This document shows, in pieces, positions 26,934 through 35,318 of a stretch of DNA of 64,000 bases. Source of the stretch: Chryseobacterium bernardetii. GTDB taxonomy: Bacteria > Bacteroidota > Bacteroidia > Flavobacteriales > Weeksellaceae. Numbering within the stretch: the first letter of the stretch is position 1; each line of letters begins with the position of its first letter. The notes under the pieces were generated by a model. The model worked only from the letters and a program-made list of their open reading frames with translations, did not search any database and was not told where the DNA came from. The stretch covers positions 4,569,501 to 4,633,500 of the forward strand of contig NZ_CP033932.1 in the NCBI RefSeq assembly GCF_003815975.1. Reading direction: 5' to 3'. A program made the translations under genes and the position numbers.

Positions 26934-27551
26934 TCATAAAAAATTACCAATATCAAAATCGTCCAACTGGCCTTCAGATGGTGCCACAACGTTCAAGTTC
27001 TTGCTATCTAAAGTTTTATCAAGTAAAATTGCTACCCTTTGGGAAGCACCTTCAATTGTATTCTCTAAAACATTGTATAAATCCGTCCCCTGTATTTTTT
27101 GCATAATATCAATTACCTTATTTTGCTGCTCCGATTCGAGATCATTTTGCTGGAGAAGTTTTCCTACCGTCAACAACTCTTCAAGGGAAACACCCTGACT
27201 GAATCTTTCATCATAAGGTGGAAATTCATCCTCCAACCATTCTTCATCTTCGATCGGATCAATAGGTACTTCGTCCTCCAGTTGTGCATTTAATTGATTT
27301 TCCAAAACTTTGTTAGGTTGATCCAATTCATCAGTTTTAGGTTTTATCAATGGCCTACCGCTAATTCTGTCTTCATTTAACCTATGATCTGTGTCCTTAT
27401 GGGTTTTGCCCATAACATCAGGTAATCGGGAAGAAACCGCCTTCGGTTCCGGTGTTTTCACGGACTTAACTATTTTAACCTTATCAATAGCAAGCAAAAC
27501 GATAATTGTAAAAAGGCAGACCAGGATCACAATTTGTATTAAACCTTCCAT
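26934..27551 (-). CDS. traD: TraD-like membrane-anchored transfer protein
   Basis: 205 residues. One N-terminal membrane segment (about 4-22, IQIVILVCLFTIIVLLA) is followed by a long acidic soluble region (PIDPIEDEEWLEDEFPPY near 100-115) and a helical part (VSLEELLTVGKLLQQNDL). The position after the two DUF3408 genes and before traE fits TraD of Bacteroidetes elements. It is coupled to the upstream gene by a six-base gap. The function is not well known. Confidence 0.6.
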   Translation of the reverse strand: MEGLIQIVILVCLFTIIVLLAIDKVKIVKSVKTPEPKAVSSRLPDVMGKTHKDTDHRLNEDRISGRPLIKPKTDELDQPNKVLENQLNAQLEDEVPIDPIEDEEWLEDEFPPYDERFSQGVSLEELLTVGKLLQQNDLESEQQNKVIDIMQKIQGTDLYNVLENTIEGASQRVAILLDKTLDSKNLNVVAPSEGQLDDFDIGNFL

Positions 27552-27557
27552 AACACA

Positions 27558-27854
27558 TCAAAAAAGAGGTTTACAGTTAGCTTCAAATTCCTCAATTATC
27601 ATCGACTCAAATAGGTCAAAATGATGTGAAAGTATATTGTCGAGGTAGGCATAGAGAGGGATCTTATCTCCGCCAATGATTTGGGCAATCCGGGATAAAC
27701 GTTGGTGGTACTCTTCCCGCAAATAGATACTTTTTTCACCTCTTTTTTCCATATTTTTTTTGTCTAGGAACAACTTTTCATACGTTCCCTTAGCAATTCC
27801 TGTTTCTTGATTTACCTTAATCGTAACTTCAACTTTGTTTTGTGTCTTTTTCAT
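27558..27854 (-). CDS. DUF3408-family transfer-region protein (TraC-like)
   Basis: 98 residues from the ATG at 27852-27854. The C-terminal half has the DUF3408 pattern KSIYLREEYHQRLSRIAQII followed by IPLYAYLDNILSHHFDLF, a ribbon-helix-helix-like module. It is clearly paralogous to the next gene upstream (YIRSEFHERLLRIVQL ... LYSYIDNILEYHF). Proteins of this family sit beside the ParA-like TraA at the start of the tra operon and probably bind DNA or TraA. Confidence 0.8.
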   Translation of the reverse strand: MKKTQNKVEVTIKVNQETGIAKGTYEKLFLDKKNMEKRGEKSIYLREEYHQRLSRIAQIIGGDKIPLYAYLDNILSHHFDLFESMIIEEFEANCKPLF

Positions 27855-27860
27855 TGTCAA

Positions 27861-28262
27861 TTATATTATTGGTTTAAATCGGTCATTGAAGTAATCAGTG
27901 ATGTCACCCCCAAATTCCCTGAAATGATATTCCAAAATATTGTCTATGTAAGAGTACAGCGTTACTTTATCTTCCCTTGTCAATTGTACGATCCGAAGCA
28001 ACCGTTCATGGAATTCCGATCGAATGTATACAACCTTACCACTTCTTCCCGAAGGAAAACGGTTGACCAGAAACGTTTCTTCATAATCAACTTTCTTAGC
28101 TAATGATGATTTTGCCCGTTCGCGGGGTTTACTCTCTTTTTGTTCATCCTGTTTAACGATAATCTTATCTGGAGCTGGCTCATCTCCACTCATAATCTGC
28201 ATGAGATAATCTTCATCGACGACAGGTCTTTCAAAACTTTTTCGTTCCTTTCCTCTTGTCAT
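27861..28262 (-). CDS. DUF3408-family transfer-region protein (TraB-like)
   Basis: 133 residues. A charged, probably disordered N-terminus (about 1-65) precedes the DUF3408 domain (about 70-130) with VVYIRSEFHERLLRIVQLTR and YSYIDNILEYHFREFGGD. It lies six bases upstream of its paralogue and 11 bases downstream of the ParA gene, matching the traA-traB-traC order. The fold suggests a DNA-binding partner of the ATPase; this is inference. Confidence 0.8.
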   Translation of the reverse strand: MTRGKERKSFERPVVDEDYLMQIMSGDEPAPDKIIVKQDEQKESKPRERAKSSLAKKVDYEETFLVNRFPSGRSGKVVYIRSEFHERLLRIVQLTREDKVTLYSYIDNILEYHFREFGGDITDYFNDRFKPII

Positions 28263-28273
28263 TTTTTTAAAAT

Positions 28274-29041
28274 TTATAAGTGAATGATCTTTAGAAACTC
28301 AGCTATAAAAAGGTCAAAGCGGGTAACCTTCAATAGCTGCAACTCAGCTGGTAGCAGACTGGATCTAAAAACGTAATTAATCGTGTCATCCGTCTCTTTT
28401 CTAAACCGCTTACTATCCCGAATACCTGCTTTCATTATAAGTAGACTAAGCTCCTCAATCACCTCTTGGTATGCTTTGTAGAGACCTGTCTTTTCACGAC
28501 CGTCAACCTGGTTCCAAAACAGCCAGAGGGCTAACCCTTCATTGTGATCATCTGAGGTAGGAAGCTGAAGAAAGGCCTTACTGAACGCAAGTGTACTCTC
28601 CACAACAAGACGATCAGCTGTAATGGGAGAAAAAATAAAATCCATAGACTTTAACGCGGTTAACACGCCTTTTGTATTGGCTGTACCCGGTAAATCAAAG
28701 AATATAATATCTGGCTCAACAGAAAGCTGACTTATATTCTCTAAAGCTGTTTCCAGAGCTATATCCGCCTTACTTTTTATAATCGGGTACGCTTTCTTAT
28801 TAATGGTCTGGAACTGCTTCATAGCTGCCTTCTTGTGATATTCACTATTCATGATACTTACTCTATCTCTTTCTCGCATATTACTCAGACTATGCTGTGG
28901 GAAGTCACAGTCCATAACCAAAACATTAAAACCTAATCGATAATGCAGCACACTTGCCAGCAAAGTTGTGATTGTGGACTTCCCCACTCCTCCTTTTTGC
29001 GTATAAATGCTGACCTTTAAAGTTTTCTTCTTTTTTTCCAT
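28274..29041 (-). CDS. traA: ParA-family ATPase TraA
   Basis: 255 residues. The deviant Walker A KGGVGKST lies at about 17-24, followed by VLVMDCDFPQHSL (A' motif) and FFDLPGTANTKG (Walker B). This is a ParA/MinD-type ATPase, the first gene of the tra operon in Bacteroidetes elements and called TraA there. It may help position or stabilise the element or the transfer machine. The palindrome at 29140-29151 lies about 100 bases upstream of its start. Confidence 0.9.
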   Translation of the reverse strand: MEKKKKTLKVSIYTQKGGVGKSTITTLLASVLHYRLGFNVLVMDCDFPQHSLSNMRERDRVSIMNSEYHKKAAMKQFQTINKKAYPIIKSKADIALETALENISQLSVEPDIIFFDLPGTANTKGVLTALKSMDFIFSPITADRLVVESTLAFSKAFLQLPTSDDHNEGLALWLFWNQVDGREKTGLYKAYQEVIEELSLLIMKAGIRDSKRFRKETDDTINYVFRSSLLPAELQLLKVTRFDLFIAEFLKIIHL

Positions 29042-29139
29042 TGCTTATATATTATTAATCATTTTACCATTTAACCCCAAAAGCGGGAATGCAGAAACAT
29101 ATTTTATCTCTTTACTTCGACAATTGCAGTGTGTAATAC

Positions 29140-29151
29140 CTTGTATACAAG
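29140..29151. promoter_or_regulatory. Palindrome CTTGTATACAAG, possible operator
   Basis: A perfect 12-bp palindrome about 100 bases upstream of traA. In position and form it could be a binding site for a dimeric regulator controlling the tra operon. Only the symmetry supports it. Confidence 0.4.
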
Positions 29152-29278
29152 TTGTTATATTACTTTTTATATGATTACCAAGGTGGAAATATGACCATAA
29201 ATGAAAATGTAAAACCATTCACAGGTAGATACAAAAGACATTTTGCCAACTTTACCGCTTTTACGCTTTTACACTTTT

Positions 29279-29318
29279 ATGTTTTTATGTTTTTATGTTT
29301 TTATGTTTTTATGTTTTT
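29279..29318. repeat. Tandem repeat, five copies of ATGTTTTT
   Basis: Five exact copies of an 8-base unit, preceded by more degenerate TTTTACGC-like units from about 29255. It lies some 215 bases before the oriT-like inverted repeats. It could be bent or easily melted DNA, or a variable-length tract. Confidence 0.85.
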
Positions 29319-29532
29319 AAAACCTAATACTTTTATTACCTACTTATTGACATGTTACATTCCTGACCAAAATGCAGGTTTACCAATCTTCCCCATTTGT
29401 TGTAAAGGAAAACAGTTTTAATAGGTATTAATGCTATCAGGGACATACTAACCTATCTTTTCCGAAATTGACTTAATCCTTTTAGGATTAACTTCTACTG
29501 TAGTATTTTTTTTATTTCTGTTCCCGTGAACA

Positions 29533-29630
29533 GAGCAAGTTGTGTTTTGAGTGCCTCAAAACTCGTTTTGTGCCCCAAAACGACTTGCTCCTGCCGAGAG
29601 CTCAGTACATCCTCCGAAGTCGGATGTACT
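29533..29630 (+). other. Probable origin of transfer (oriT)
   Basis: An outer inverted repeat GAGCAAGT (29533-29540)/ACTTGCTC (29583-29590) encloses two perfect hairpins: TTTTGAG/CTCAAAA (29545-29561) and TCGTTTTG/CAAAACGA (29563-29583). A further repeat AGTACATCC/GGATGTACT lies at 29604-29630. This lies 117 bases before mobA, the usual place of oriT in mobilisation modules. The nick site cannot be assigned by eye. Confidence 0.6.
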
Positions 29631-29746
29631 ATTTGAATATTTTATTAATTATTGTATTCCTTTCGGCTATCAAACGCCGACTTAGGAAAGAATAAGCAAA
29701 AACCTGGTTTGTTGCTTTCAAAACAGATAAGTTTTGTCAAAAAGAT

Positions 29747-30172
29747 ATGAATGCACAACACAAAGGCGGGAGAAATCCAAAATTAAACAGGGCGGTACAC
29801 CGCTATGTTTTCAGATTAACAGAAACCGAAAACACAAGGTTTCTATCACTTTTTGAGCAGAGCGGATTGGATACAAAAGCAAAGTTTATTGTATCACTAT
29901 TATTTGAGAGACGCATAAAATCAATTAAAATAGATGCTGGCGCAAATGAATACACAACCAAATTATCGCATTTCTTCGCACAATTCAGAGCCATCGGTGT
30001 AAATTACAATCAGGTAGTGAAGGTGATACATACGAACTTCAGTGATAAAAAAACGATACTATATGTTGGTAAATTGGAAAAGTACACCCTTGAATTAGCC
30101 AACTTATGTAAGGAAATACTGATTCTCACCAAACAGTTTGAAACAGAGTACCTGCTAAAAAAAGAAAATTAA
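29747..30172 (+). CDS. mobA: Relaxosome accessory protein MobA
   Basis: 141 residues, basic. It has the pattern of the MobC/MobA accessory family: NRAVHRYVFRLTETENTRFL in the ribbon-helix-helix part and FFAQFRAIGVNYNQVVKVIH in the helical part. Such proteins bind oriT and help the relaxase open the strands. The stop TAA shares a base with the relaxase ATG (TAATG), so the two are translationally coupled. Confidence 0.85.
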   Translation: MNAQHKGGRNPKLNRAVHRYVFRLTETENTRFLSLFEQSGLDTKAKFIVSLLFERRIKSIKIDAGANEYTTKLSHFFAQFRAIGVNYNQVVKVIHTNFSDKKTILYVGKLEKYTLELANLCKEILILTKQFETEYLLKKEN

Positions 30173-31449
30173 TGGTCGCAAAAATAGGAAGAGGAACTAA
30201 TATCTATGGCGCTTTACAGTACAACCACGGCAAAGTTCTCAATAATAATGGCGAGATTTTGCACCTTCATCATATGAAGGAAACTGCTGACGGAAATTAT
30301 ACGGCAATGCAACTCTTAACTTCTTTTGCCCCTTATTTACTGGCAAATAAAAACACCGAAAAAACAGCCCTTCATATTTCACTTAATCCAGATCCAAACG
30401 ATAGTATTTCTGATGAGGACTATATAAAGATTGCTGAGGAATACATGCAGAAATTGGGCTATGGCGAACAACCTTATGTCGTCTTCAAGCATACTGACAT
30501 CGAACGTACGCATATACACGTTGTATCAACAACAGTTGATTGTAAGGGTATTAAAATTCCGGATTCATTTGAAAAGAAAAAATCAATGGATATCTGTAGA
30601 GAACTCGAAACAAAGTTTAACCTATCGCCTGCACCTGAAAAGCAGTTTGGCGATCCCAGCATCCCATTAAATCCAGTTCATTACATGACAGGAAACATTA
30701 AAGCTCAGATCGCATCTATTGTTCGTTATCTTCCCAAGTACTACCATTTCCAGACCTTAGGAAGTTATAATGCATTGTTGTCACTTTTTAATATAACGTC
30801 TGAGTACATCAAAAAGGAACACCGAGGGGAAATCAAAGAGGGATTGGTTTATTTCGCTACAGATGAAAATGGAAATAAAGTAAGCAATCCCTTTAAATCT
30901 TCATTGTTTGGTAAACAGGCAGGACTAAAAGAACTCAGGGCTCATTTTGATAAAAGTAGACCGAACAGCGCATCAGCTAAATCTTCCATTACAGAAGCTA
31001 TCCAGCAGGCAATGCAGCTAAATTCAAACGAAAAGACCTTTAAGGAATATTTGATCCAACATGGAATTAACACTGTTATCAGGAGAAATGAGCAAGACCG
31101 AATTTACGGCATTACCTTCATAGACCATAATACAAGGAATGTGTTTAACGGTTCCCAACTAGGAAAGCAATTCTCAGCGAATGTCTTTCAAGAACTATTT
31201 TCTAGTCACGACTTAAAACTGAACCAAAATAAAATAGTACAGCCAATTATTATAAATCAGACAAATTCAACTAATAATACGGCCACATCAGATAACTTAC
31301 ATCCGTTTTTTGATTTTATGGTAAATCTTCCTAACATTGATGGTTTTGGGTTCCTCGAATCACTACTCACTGGCACATTTGCCGAAGATCCCGAAGAGCA
31401 AGCCTTTGAATATCAGATGAAGAAAAAACGAAAAAAACGCCCCACCTGA
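30172..31449 (+). CDS. mobB: Relaxase MobB (MOBP type)
   Basis: 425 residues. The N-terminal relaxase domain (about 1-160) shows GRGTNIYGALQYNHGKV, a region containing HISLNPDP, and the metal-binding histidines in RTHIHVVST (about 111-118). The N-terminal Tyr16 in NIYGAL or Tyr20 may be the nicking residue. It cuts one strand at oriT and pilots it into the recipient. The C-terminus is Asn/Lys-rich and ends in KKKRKKRPT. Confidence 0.9.
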   Translation: MVAKIGRGTNIYGALQYNHGKVLNNNGEILHLHHMKETADGNYTAMQLLTSFAPYLLANKNTEKTALHISLNPDPNDSISDEDYIKIAEEYMQKLGYGEQPYVVFKHTDIERTHIHVVSTTVDCKGIKIPDSFEKKKSMDICRELETKFNLSPAPEKQFGDPSIPLNPVHYMTGNIKAQIASIVRYLPKYYHFQTLGSYNALLSLFNITSEYIKKEHRGEIKEGLVYFATDENGNKVSNPFKSSLFGKQAGLKELRAHFDKSRPNSASAKSSITEAIQQAMQLNSNEKTFKEYLIQHGINTVIRRNEQDRIYGITFIDHNTRNVFNGSQLGKQFSANVFQELFSSHDLKLNQNKIVQPIIINQTNSTNNTATSDNLHPFFDFMVNLPNIDGFGFLESLLTGTFAEDPEEQAFEYQMKKKRKKRPT

Positions 31450-31485
31450 TAATCGCCAGCAAAAGCGTCAGAAAGATGGTACAAC

Positions 31486-31773
31486 CTACAAAAAACCGTA
31501 AGTGGCCCAGATTTCCTGAATACGGTCTTCTAATCTCTCTGCCATATATGAACTTATATAGACGCGATCCTGCCAAATTTCAACGCACCAATATCCCAGT
31601 TCATCATTCCACCATACAAGCCCGTGAAAATTACTGGCCGTAAATTCAGCACAGTAATTCTTTCCCTGTATCCACGATGCCACATTATGATCCACCTCAT
31701 TATCAAAATTTGAAAAGACCGACCATTTTTGGTATATAACAAACTTTTTAGGTATCCTCAAATCTACTTTCAT
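31486..31773 (-). CDS. Hypothetical protein of the mobilisation region
   Basis: 95 residues, rich in Trp and acidic residues (FHGLVWWNDELGYWCVEIW), no signal peptide. It is encoded opposite to the relaxase and the coupling protein and followed upstream by another small gene in the same direction. Conserved-looking small proteins are common here in these elements, but no function is known. Confidence 0.55.
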   Translation of the reverse strand: MKVDLRIPKKFVIYQKWSVFSNFDNEVDHNVASWIQGKNYCAEFTASNFHGLVWWNDELGYWCVEIWQDRVYISSYMAERLEDRIQEIWATYGFL

Positions 31774-31837
31774 AAATGACCTATAATTTTTATTGACTGA
31801 ATTCCCAAAAATGTAGACGATTAGGCTAACTTGGATA

Positions 31838-32092
31838 TCATAACCTATAACGAAGAGCTATTTGGCGCCAGATGTCTTCTGCCAGATCCTTATCTTCGCC
31901 ATGTGCAAAATGCCATTTTCCATCTCGCTTAATAAGAGTCTGAACCAGCCCATCTAATAAAACGGAAAATTCTTCTTGGTCCTTCGTTAAATCTTTTTTC
32001 AATAAAACAATCTGGAAATCACGGTTTTTAAATGTAATCCTAAAAGTCTGCTTATTAAAATGTTCTTCATATTGTCCGATTGTATCCAGCAT
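31838..32092 (-). CDS. Hypothetical protein of the mobilisation region
   Basis: 84 residues, soluble, ending DKDLAEDIWRQIALRYRL. It shares the small size, acidity and a similar C-terminal idea (RLEDRIQEIWATYGFL) with the next gene, so the two may be distant relatives in one small operon. The start is the first ATG; no ribosome-binding site is evident. Function unknown. Confidence 0.5.
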   Translation of the reverse strand: MLDTIGQYEEHFNKQTFRITFKNRDFQIVLLKKDLTKDQEEFSVLLDGLVQTLIKRDGKWHFAHGEDKDLAEDIWRQIALRYRL

Positions 32093-32323
32093 GATAATAT
32101 ATTTACTTTCGAAATTCTTTTTAATAATATGAATTTTGTCTCAAAATAGAAATTCTCTGAAAATATTCCAATTTTAAAAACCCACATTCAAACCAATTTT
32201 TCGTGTCTCTAAAAACTTGTTTTTATCCTTGATATAAGACATTACAGGACAACTTATACCGCTTGGAACAACTTCCCAAATTTTCATCCGCAGAGATAAT
32301 ATCTATGGTGAAAATTTTCACTT

Positions 32324-34309
32324 ATGCAAGAAGACGATTTGCGAGGATTAGCCAAAATTATGGCCTTTATGCGTGCAGTTAGTATCCTATTGGTACTTAT
32401 GAATTTCTACTGGTTCTGTTATTCTTTTTTCTACGACCAGGGATGGACACTTGAGGTTCTGGAAAGGATATTAAAGAACTTTCAAAGGACAGCCGGCCTG
32501 TTCGACAATTCGCTATATAGTAAAGTATTTGCGTTGATCTTATTAGCGCTCAGTTGCCTTGGGACCAAAGGTGTAAAAAATGAAAAAATTAAATGGAAAA
32601 ACATTTACATATACCTGATATCCGGTTCAGTTCTTTTTCTTTTAAATTTTCCACTCCTTAAAATTTCAAATCCTCTTTATATACTTACTACTTCAGCGGG
32701 ATTTATCCTGCTGATGGTAGCTGGCTTATGGATGAGCAGGCTACTAAAAAACAGGTTAATGGACGACCCTTTCAACAACGAAAATGAAAGTTTCATGCAG
32801 GAAAGCCGTCTTATCGAAAATGAATACTCCGTTAATCTACCTACACAATTCTATTATCAAGGAAAATGGAACGATGGATGGATAAATGTTATTAATCCTT
32901 TCCGTGCTGCAATAGTCGCCGGTACTCCTGGATCAGGAAAAAGTTATGCTATTATAAACAATTATATCAAGCAGCACATTGAGAAAGGATTCTCTATGTA
33001 TGTATTCGATTTCAAATTCGACGATCTTTCATTAATCGTATATAACCATTTGTTAAAACATTATGATAAGTATAACGTCAAACCACAGTTTTACGTCTTA
33101 AACTTTGATGATCCACGTCGCAGTCATCGATGTAATCCGTTAAGCCCCTCATTTTTGAGTGATATTTCCGATGCGTACGAATCTGCATATACGATAATGT
33201 TAAATTTAAACAGGACATGGATTCAGAAACAGGGAGATTTTTTTGTAGAATCACCCATCATTCTGCTCGCCTCCATTATTTGGTTCCTCAAGATATATCA
33301 AAACGGTATCTATTGTACGTTTCCCCATGCCATTGAACTTCTGAATAAGAAATACTCCGATCTATTTACGATTCTGACAAGCTATCCAGAACTTGAGAAC
33401 TACTTAAGCCCTTTTTTGGATGCGTGGGAGGGTGGAGCGCAAGACCAGCTACAGGGTCAGATCGCATCCGCAAAAATACCATTATCAAGAATTATATCTC
33501 CAAAATTATATTGGGTAATGACCGGAGATGATTTTTCACTTGACATAAATAATCCAAATGAACCCAAGATCTTATGTGTTGGTAGTAACCCGGACAGGCA
33601 AACTATATATTCCGCTGCGCTAGGACTTTATAATTCAAGAATTGTTCGTCTAATAAATAAAAAAAAGCAGCTAAAGTGCTCCCTGATTATCGATGAGCTT
33701 CCCCAAATTTATTTTCGAGGCTTGGATAACTTGATTGCCTCCGCCAGAAGTAATTTAATATCCGTATGCTTGGGATTACAAGACTTTTCAATGTTAACGA
33801 GAGATTATGGCGATAAAGAATCTAAAGTAATCCAAAATATAGTAGGTAATATTTTCGCGGGACAAGTGGTTGGCGACACTGCAAAAACATTGTCAGAAAG
33901 GTTCGGGAAAATTGTACAAAAAAGACAATCCATCAGTATAAACAGAAATGATACCAGTTCTTCCATTTCCACACAGCTCGATAGTCTGATTCCTGCATCA
34001 AAGATTTCAACCTTATCACAGGGCATGTTCGTCGGAGCCGTAGCGGACAATTTTGGTGAAAAAATAGAACAAAAGATATTTCACGCCCAGATCATAGTCG
34101 ATACAGAAAAGGTAGCTAATGAAACGAAAAATTATAAGCCTATTCCACAGATACGATCCTTTCTATCCGAATCTGGGGCAGATATTATGGAACAGGAAAT
34201 TAACGAAAATTACCGGCAGATAAAATTGGATGTTTCGATTATAATTTCGAACGAATTGACGAGAATTGAAAATGATCCTGAACTGGCTCATTTAATCCGA
34301 CAGGAATGA
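32324..34309 (+). CDS. mobC: Type IV coupling protein MobC (VirD4/TraG-like, YWFCY domain)
   Basis: 661 residues. The N-terminal membrane part carries the YWFCY signature (residues 29-33) and about four membrane segments up to residue 145. The soluble ATPase follows with Walker A VAGTPGSGKSYA (about 202-213), Walker B LIIDELPQIYF (about 455) and a conserved QDFSMLTRDYG glutamine motif. It links the relaxosome to the mating channel and pumps DNA. It is transcribed like mobA/mobB but with two opposing small genes between. Confidence 0.92.
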   Translation: MQEDDLRGLAKIMAFMRAVSILLVLMNFYWFCYSFFYDQGWTLEVLERILKNFQRTAGLFDNSLYSKVFALILLALSCLGTKGVKNEKIKWKNIYIYLISGSVLFLLNFPLLKISNPLYILTTSAGFILLMVAGLWMSRLLKNRLMDDPFNNENESFMQESRLIENEYSVNLPTQFYYQGKWNDGWINVINPFRAAIVAGTPGSGKSYAIINNYIKQHIEKGFSMYVFDFKFDDLSLIVYNHLLKHYDKYNVKPQFYVLNFDDPRRSHRCNPLSPSFLSDISDAYESAYTIMLNLNRTWIQKQGDFFVESPIILLASIIWFLKIYQNGIYCTFPHAIELLNKKYSDLFTILTSYPELENYLSPFLDAWEGGAQDQLQGQIASAKIPLSRIISPKLYWVMTGDDFSLDINNPNEPKILCVGSNPDRQTIYSAALGLYNSRIVRLINKKKQLKCSLIIDELPQIYFRGLDNLIASARSNLISVCLGLQDFSMLTRDYGDKESKVIQNIVGNIFAGQVVGDTAKTLSERFGKIVQKRQSISINRNDTSSSISTQLDSLIPASKISTLSQGMFVGAVADNFGEKIEQKIFHAQIIVDTEKVANETKNYKPIPQIRSFLSESGADIMEQEINENYRQIKLDVSIIISNELTRIENDPELAHLIRQE

Positions 34310-34425
34310 TTTCAATACGATGAAGGATAACCCGAGAGCATAGGCTGAGAATGTACCCTCCTATCTCCCACTGATCATAACGAACCTACCATTTACTAAT
34401 AGAAATTAAAAAAAATAAATTTAAT

Positions 34426-35268
34426 ATGGATTCAATCAAACCTAAACAATCTACAACTAAAATCTTATATCACGGAACCAACAGCGATTTTAATGAATTT
34501 TCACTAGAATATCTAGGCCAAAATACAGATAGAGACAATTGTCATCGGGGTATTCATTTAACGGAGGAAATTGGTATAGCACAACTTTTTGGTGAAAAAG
34601 TTTTTGAGTGTCAGGTTCACCTAAAAAAATGCCTGAATTTGGATGATGTCTTTGGCTGCACTGACCAAGCACCCGACATTGTTAATATTATATTTGAAGA
34701 GGATATTACCGATCCTAATGAAGCTTTGGAATTTATAGATGATAATATCGGATTAGGGGAATATATGGAATTTATGGAAGCCTTTAACTCACAAGATAAC
34801 CTCAATATGTTTAAAGAACGTGGTTACGATCATATTATAGCTGGATTCGCCAGGGATAAAGTAGAATATTGCATTTTTGAACCTGCTGAAATTTCAATTC
34901 TTAATAAGGATTTTATTTCTCTTTTTCCAAAGAATGCGTACCTTTCCGTATTGCCAGCGAATTCCCGTCAGATTGAAAATATTTTAAAAGCTCTACAATC
35001 AACGAATGATCGGGAATTAAATATACTGTATAAGCAACTGTTTAAAAATATCAATAGTATTCCCAACAAAATAGACGGTTTTGAAATAGATAATATTAAA
35101 AAACTAAAGATACTGGCTGGGAAAGATAATACAGAAGGTTCTCTGTGCTATTCTATAAATAAGGGGAAACTATATCGAGAGTTGCCTGGTACGCTGGACG
35201 GAAAATCACCGGTTCTAAAGCTGTCTGCCGATAAAGTCAAAAAGAACGGCTTAGGAATCTCACGATAA
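34426..35268 (+). CDS. ADP-ribosyltransferase-like protein (ART-PolyVal type)
   Basis: 280 residues, no signal peptide. The N-terminal half resembles ART domains of polyvalent proteins: ILYHGTNSDFNEFS (about 13-26), RGIHLTEEIGIAQLFGEKVF (about 46-65) and, near 145-165, GYDHIIAGF then VEYCIFEPAEISIL, giving the H-Y-[EQ]-like layout with the last acidic residue near EYC. The C-terminal part (170-280) is unknown. ART domains modify proteins, nucleic acids or small molecules using NAD. Next to the coupling protein, it may be sent into the recipient with the DNA; this is inference. Confidence 0.6.
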   Translation: MDSIKPKQSTTKILYHGTNSDFNEFSLEYLGQNTDRDNCHRGIHLTEEIGIAQLFGEKVFECQVHLKKCLNLDDVFGCTDQAPDIVNIIFEEDITDPNEALEFIDDNIGLGEYMEFMEAFNSQDNLNMFKERGYDHIIAGFARDKVEYCIFEPAEISILNKDFISLFPKNAYLSVLPANSRQIENILKALQSTNDRELNILYKQLFKNINSIPNKIDGFEIDNIKKLKILAGKDNTEGSLCYSINKGKLYRELPGTLDGKSPVLKLSADKVKKNGLGISR

Positions 35269-35318
35269 ACCATTAATTGTACAGCAATTCACATTTTTCT
35301 TCTAAAGGAACTTTAAAA

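Larger units (their letters stand above)
29042..29746. other. Regulatory and oriT region between traA and mobA
   Basis: This 705-base gap separates the divergent tra and mob operons. It holds a 12-bp palindrome (29140-29151), five tandem ATGTTTTT repeats (29279-29318) and nested inverted repeats at 29533-29630 that look like an origin of transfer. I find no convincing gene. Confidence 0.75.

Noticed and set aside
29152..29421. 89-codon plus-strand frame across the tandem repeat
   Set aside because: Its central part is the translation of ATGTTTTT repeats (FYVFMFL) and it lies in the tra/mob control region.
34320..34400. Thi-box-like order CTGAGA, ACCC, GAACCT resembling a TPP riboswitch
   Set aside because: The matching 5' GGGG arm and the correct spacing before the second half are missing, and the next gene is not thiamine related.
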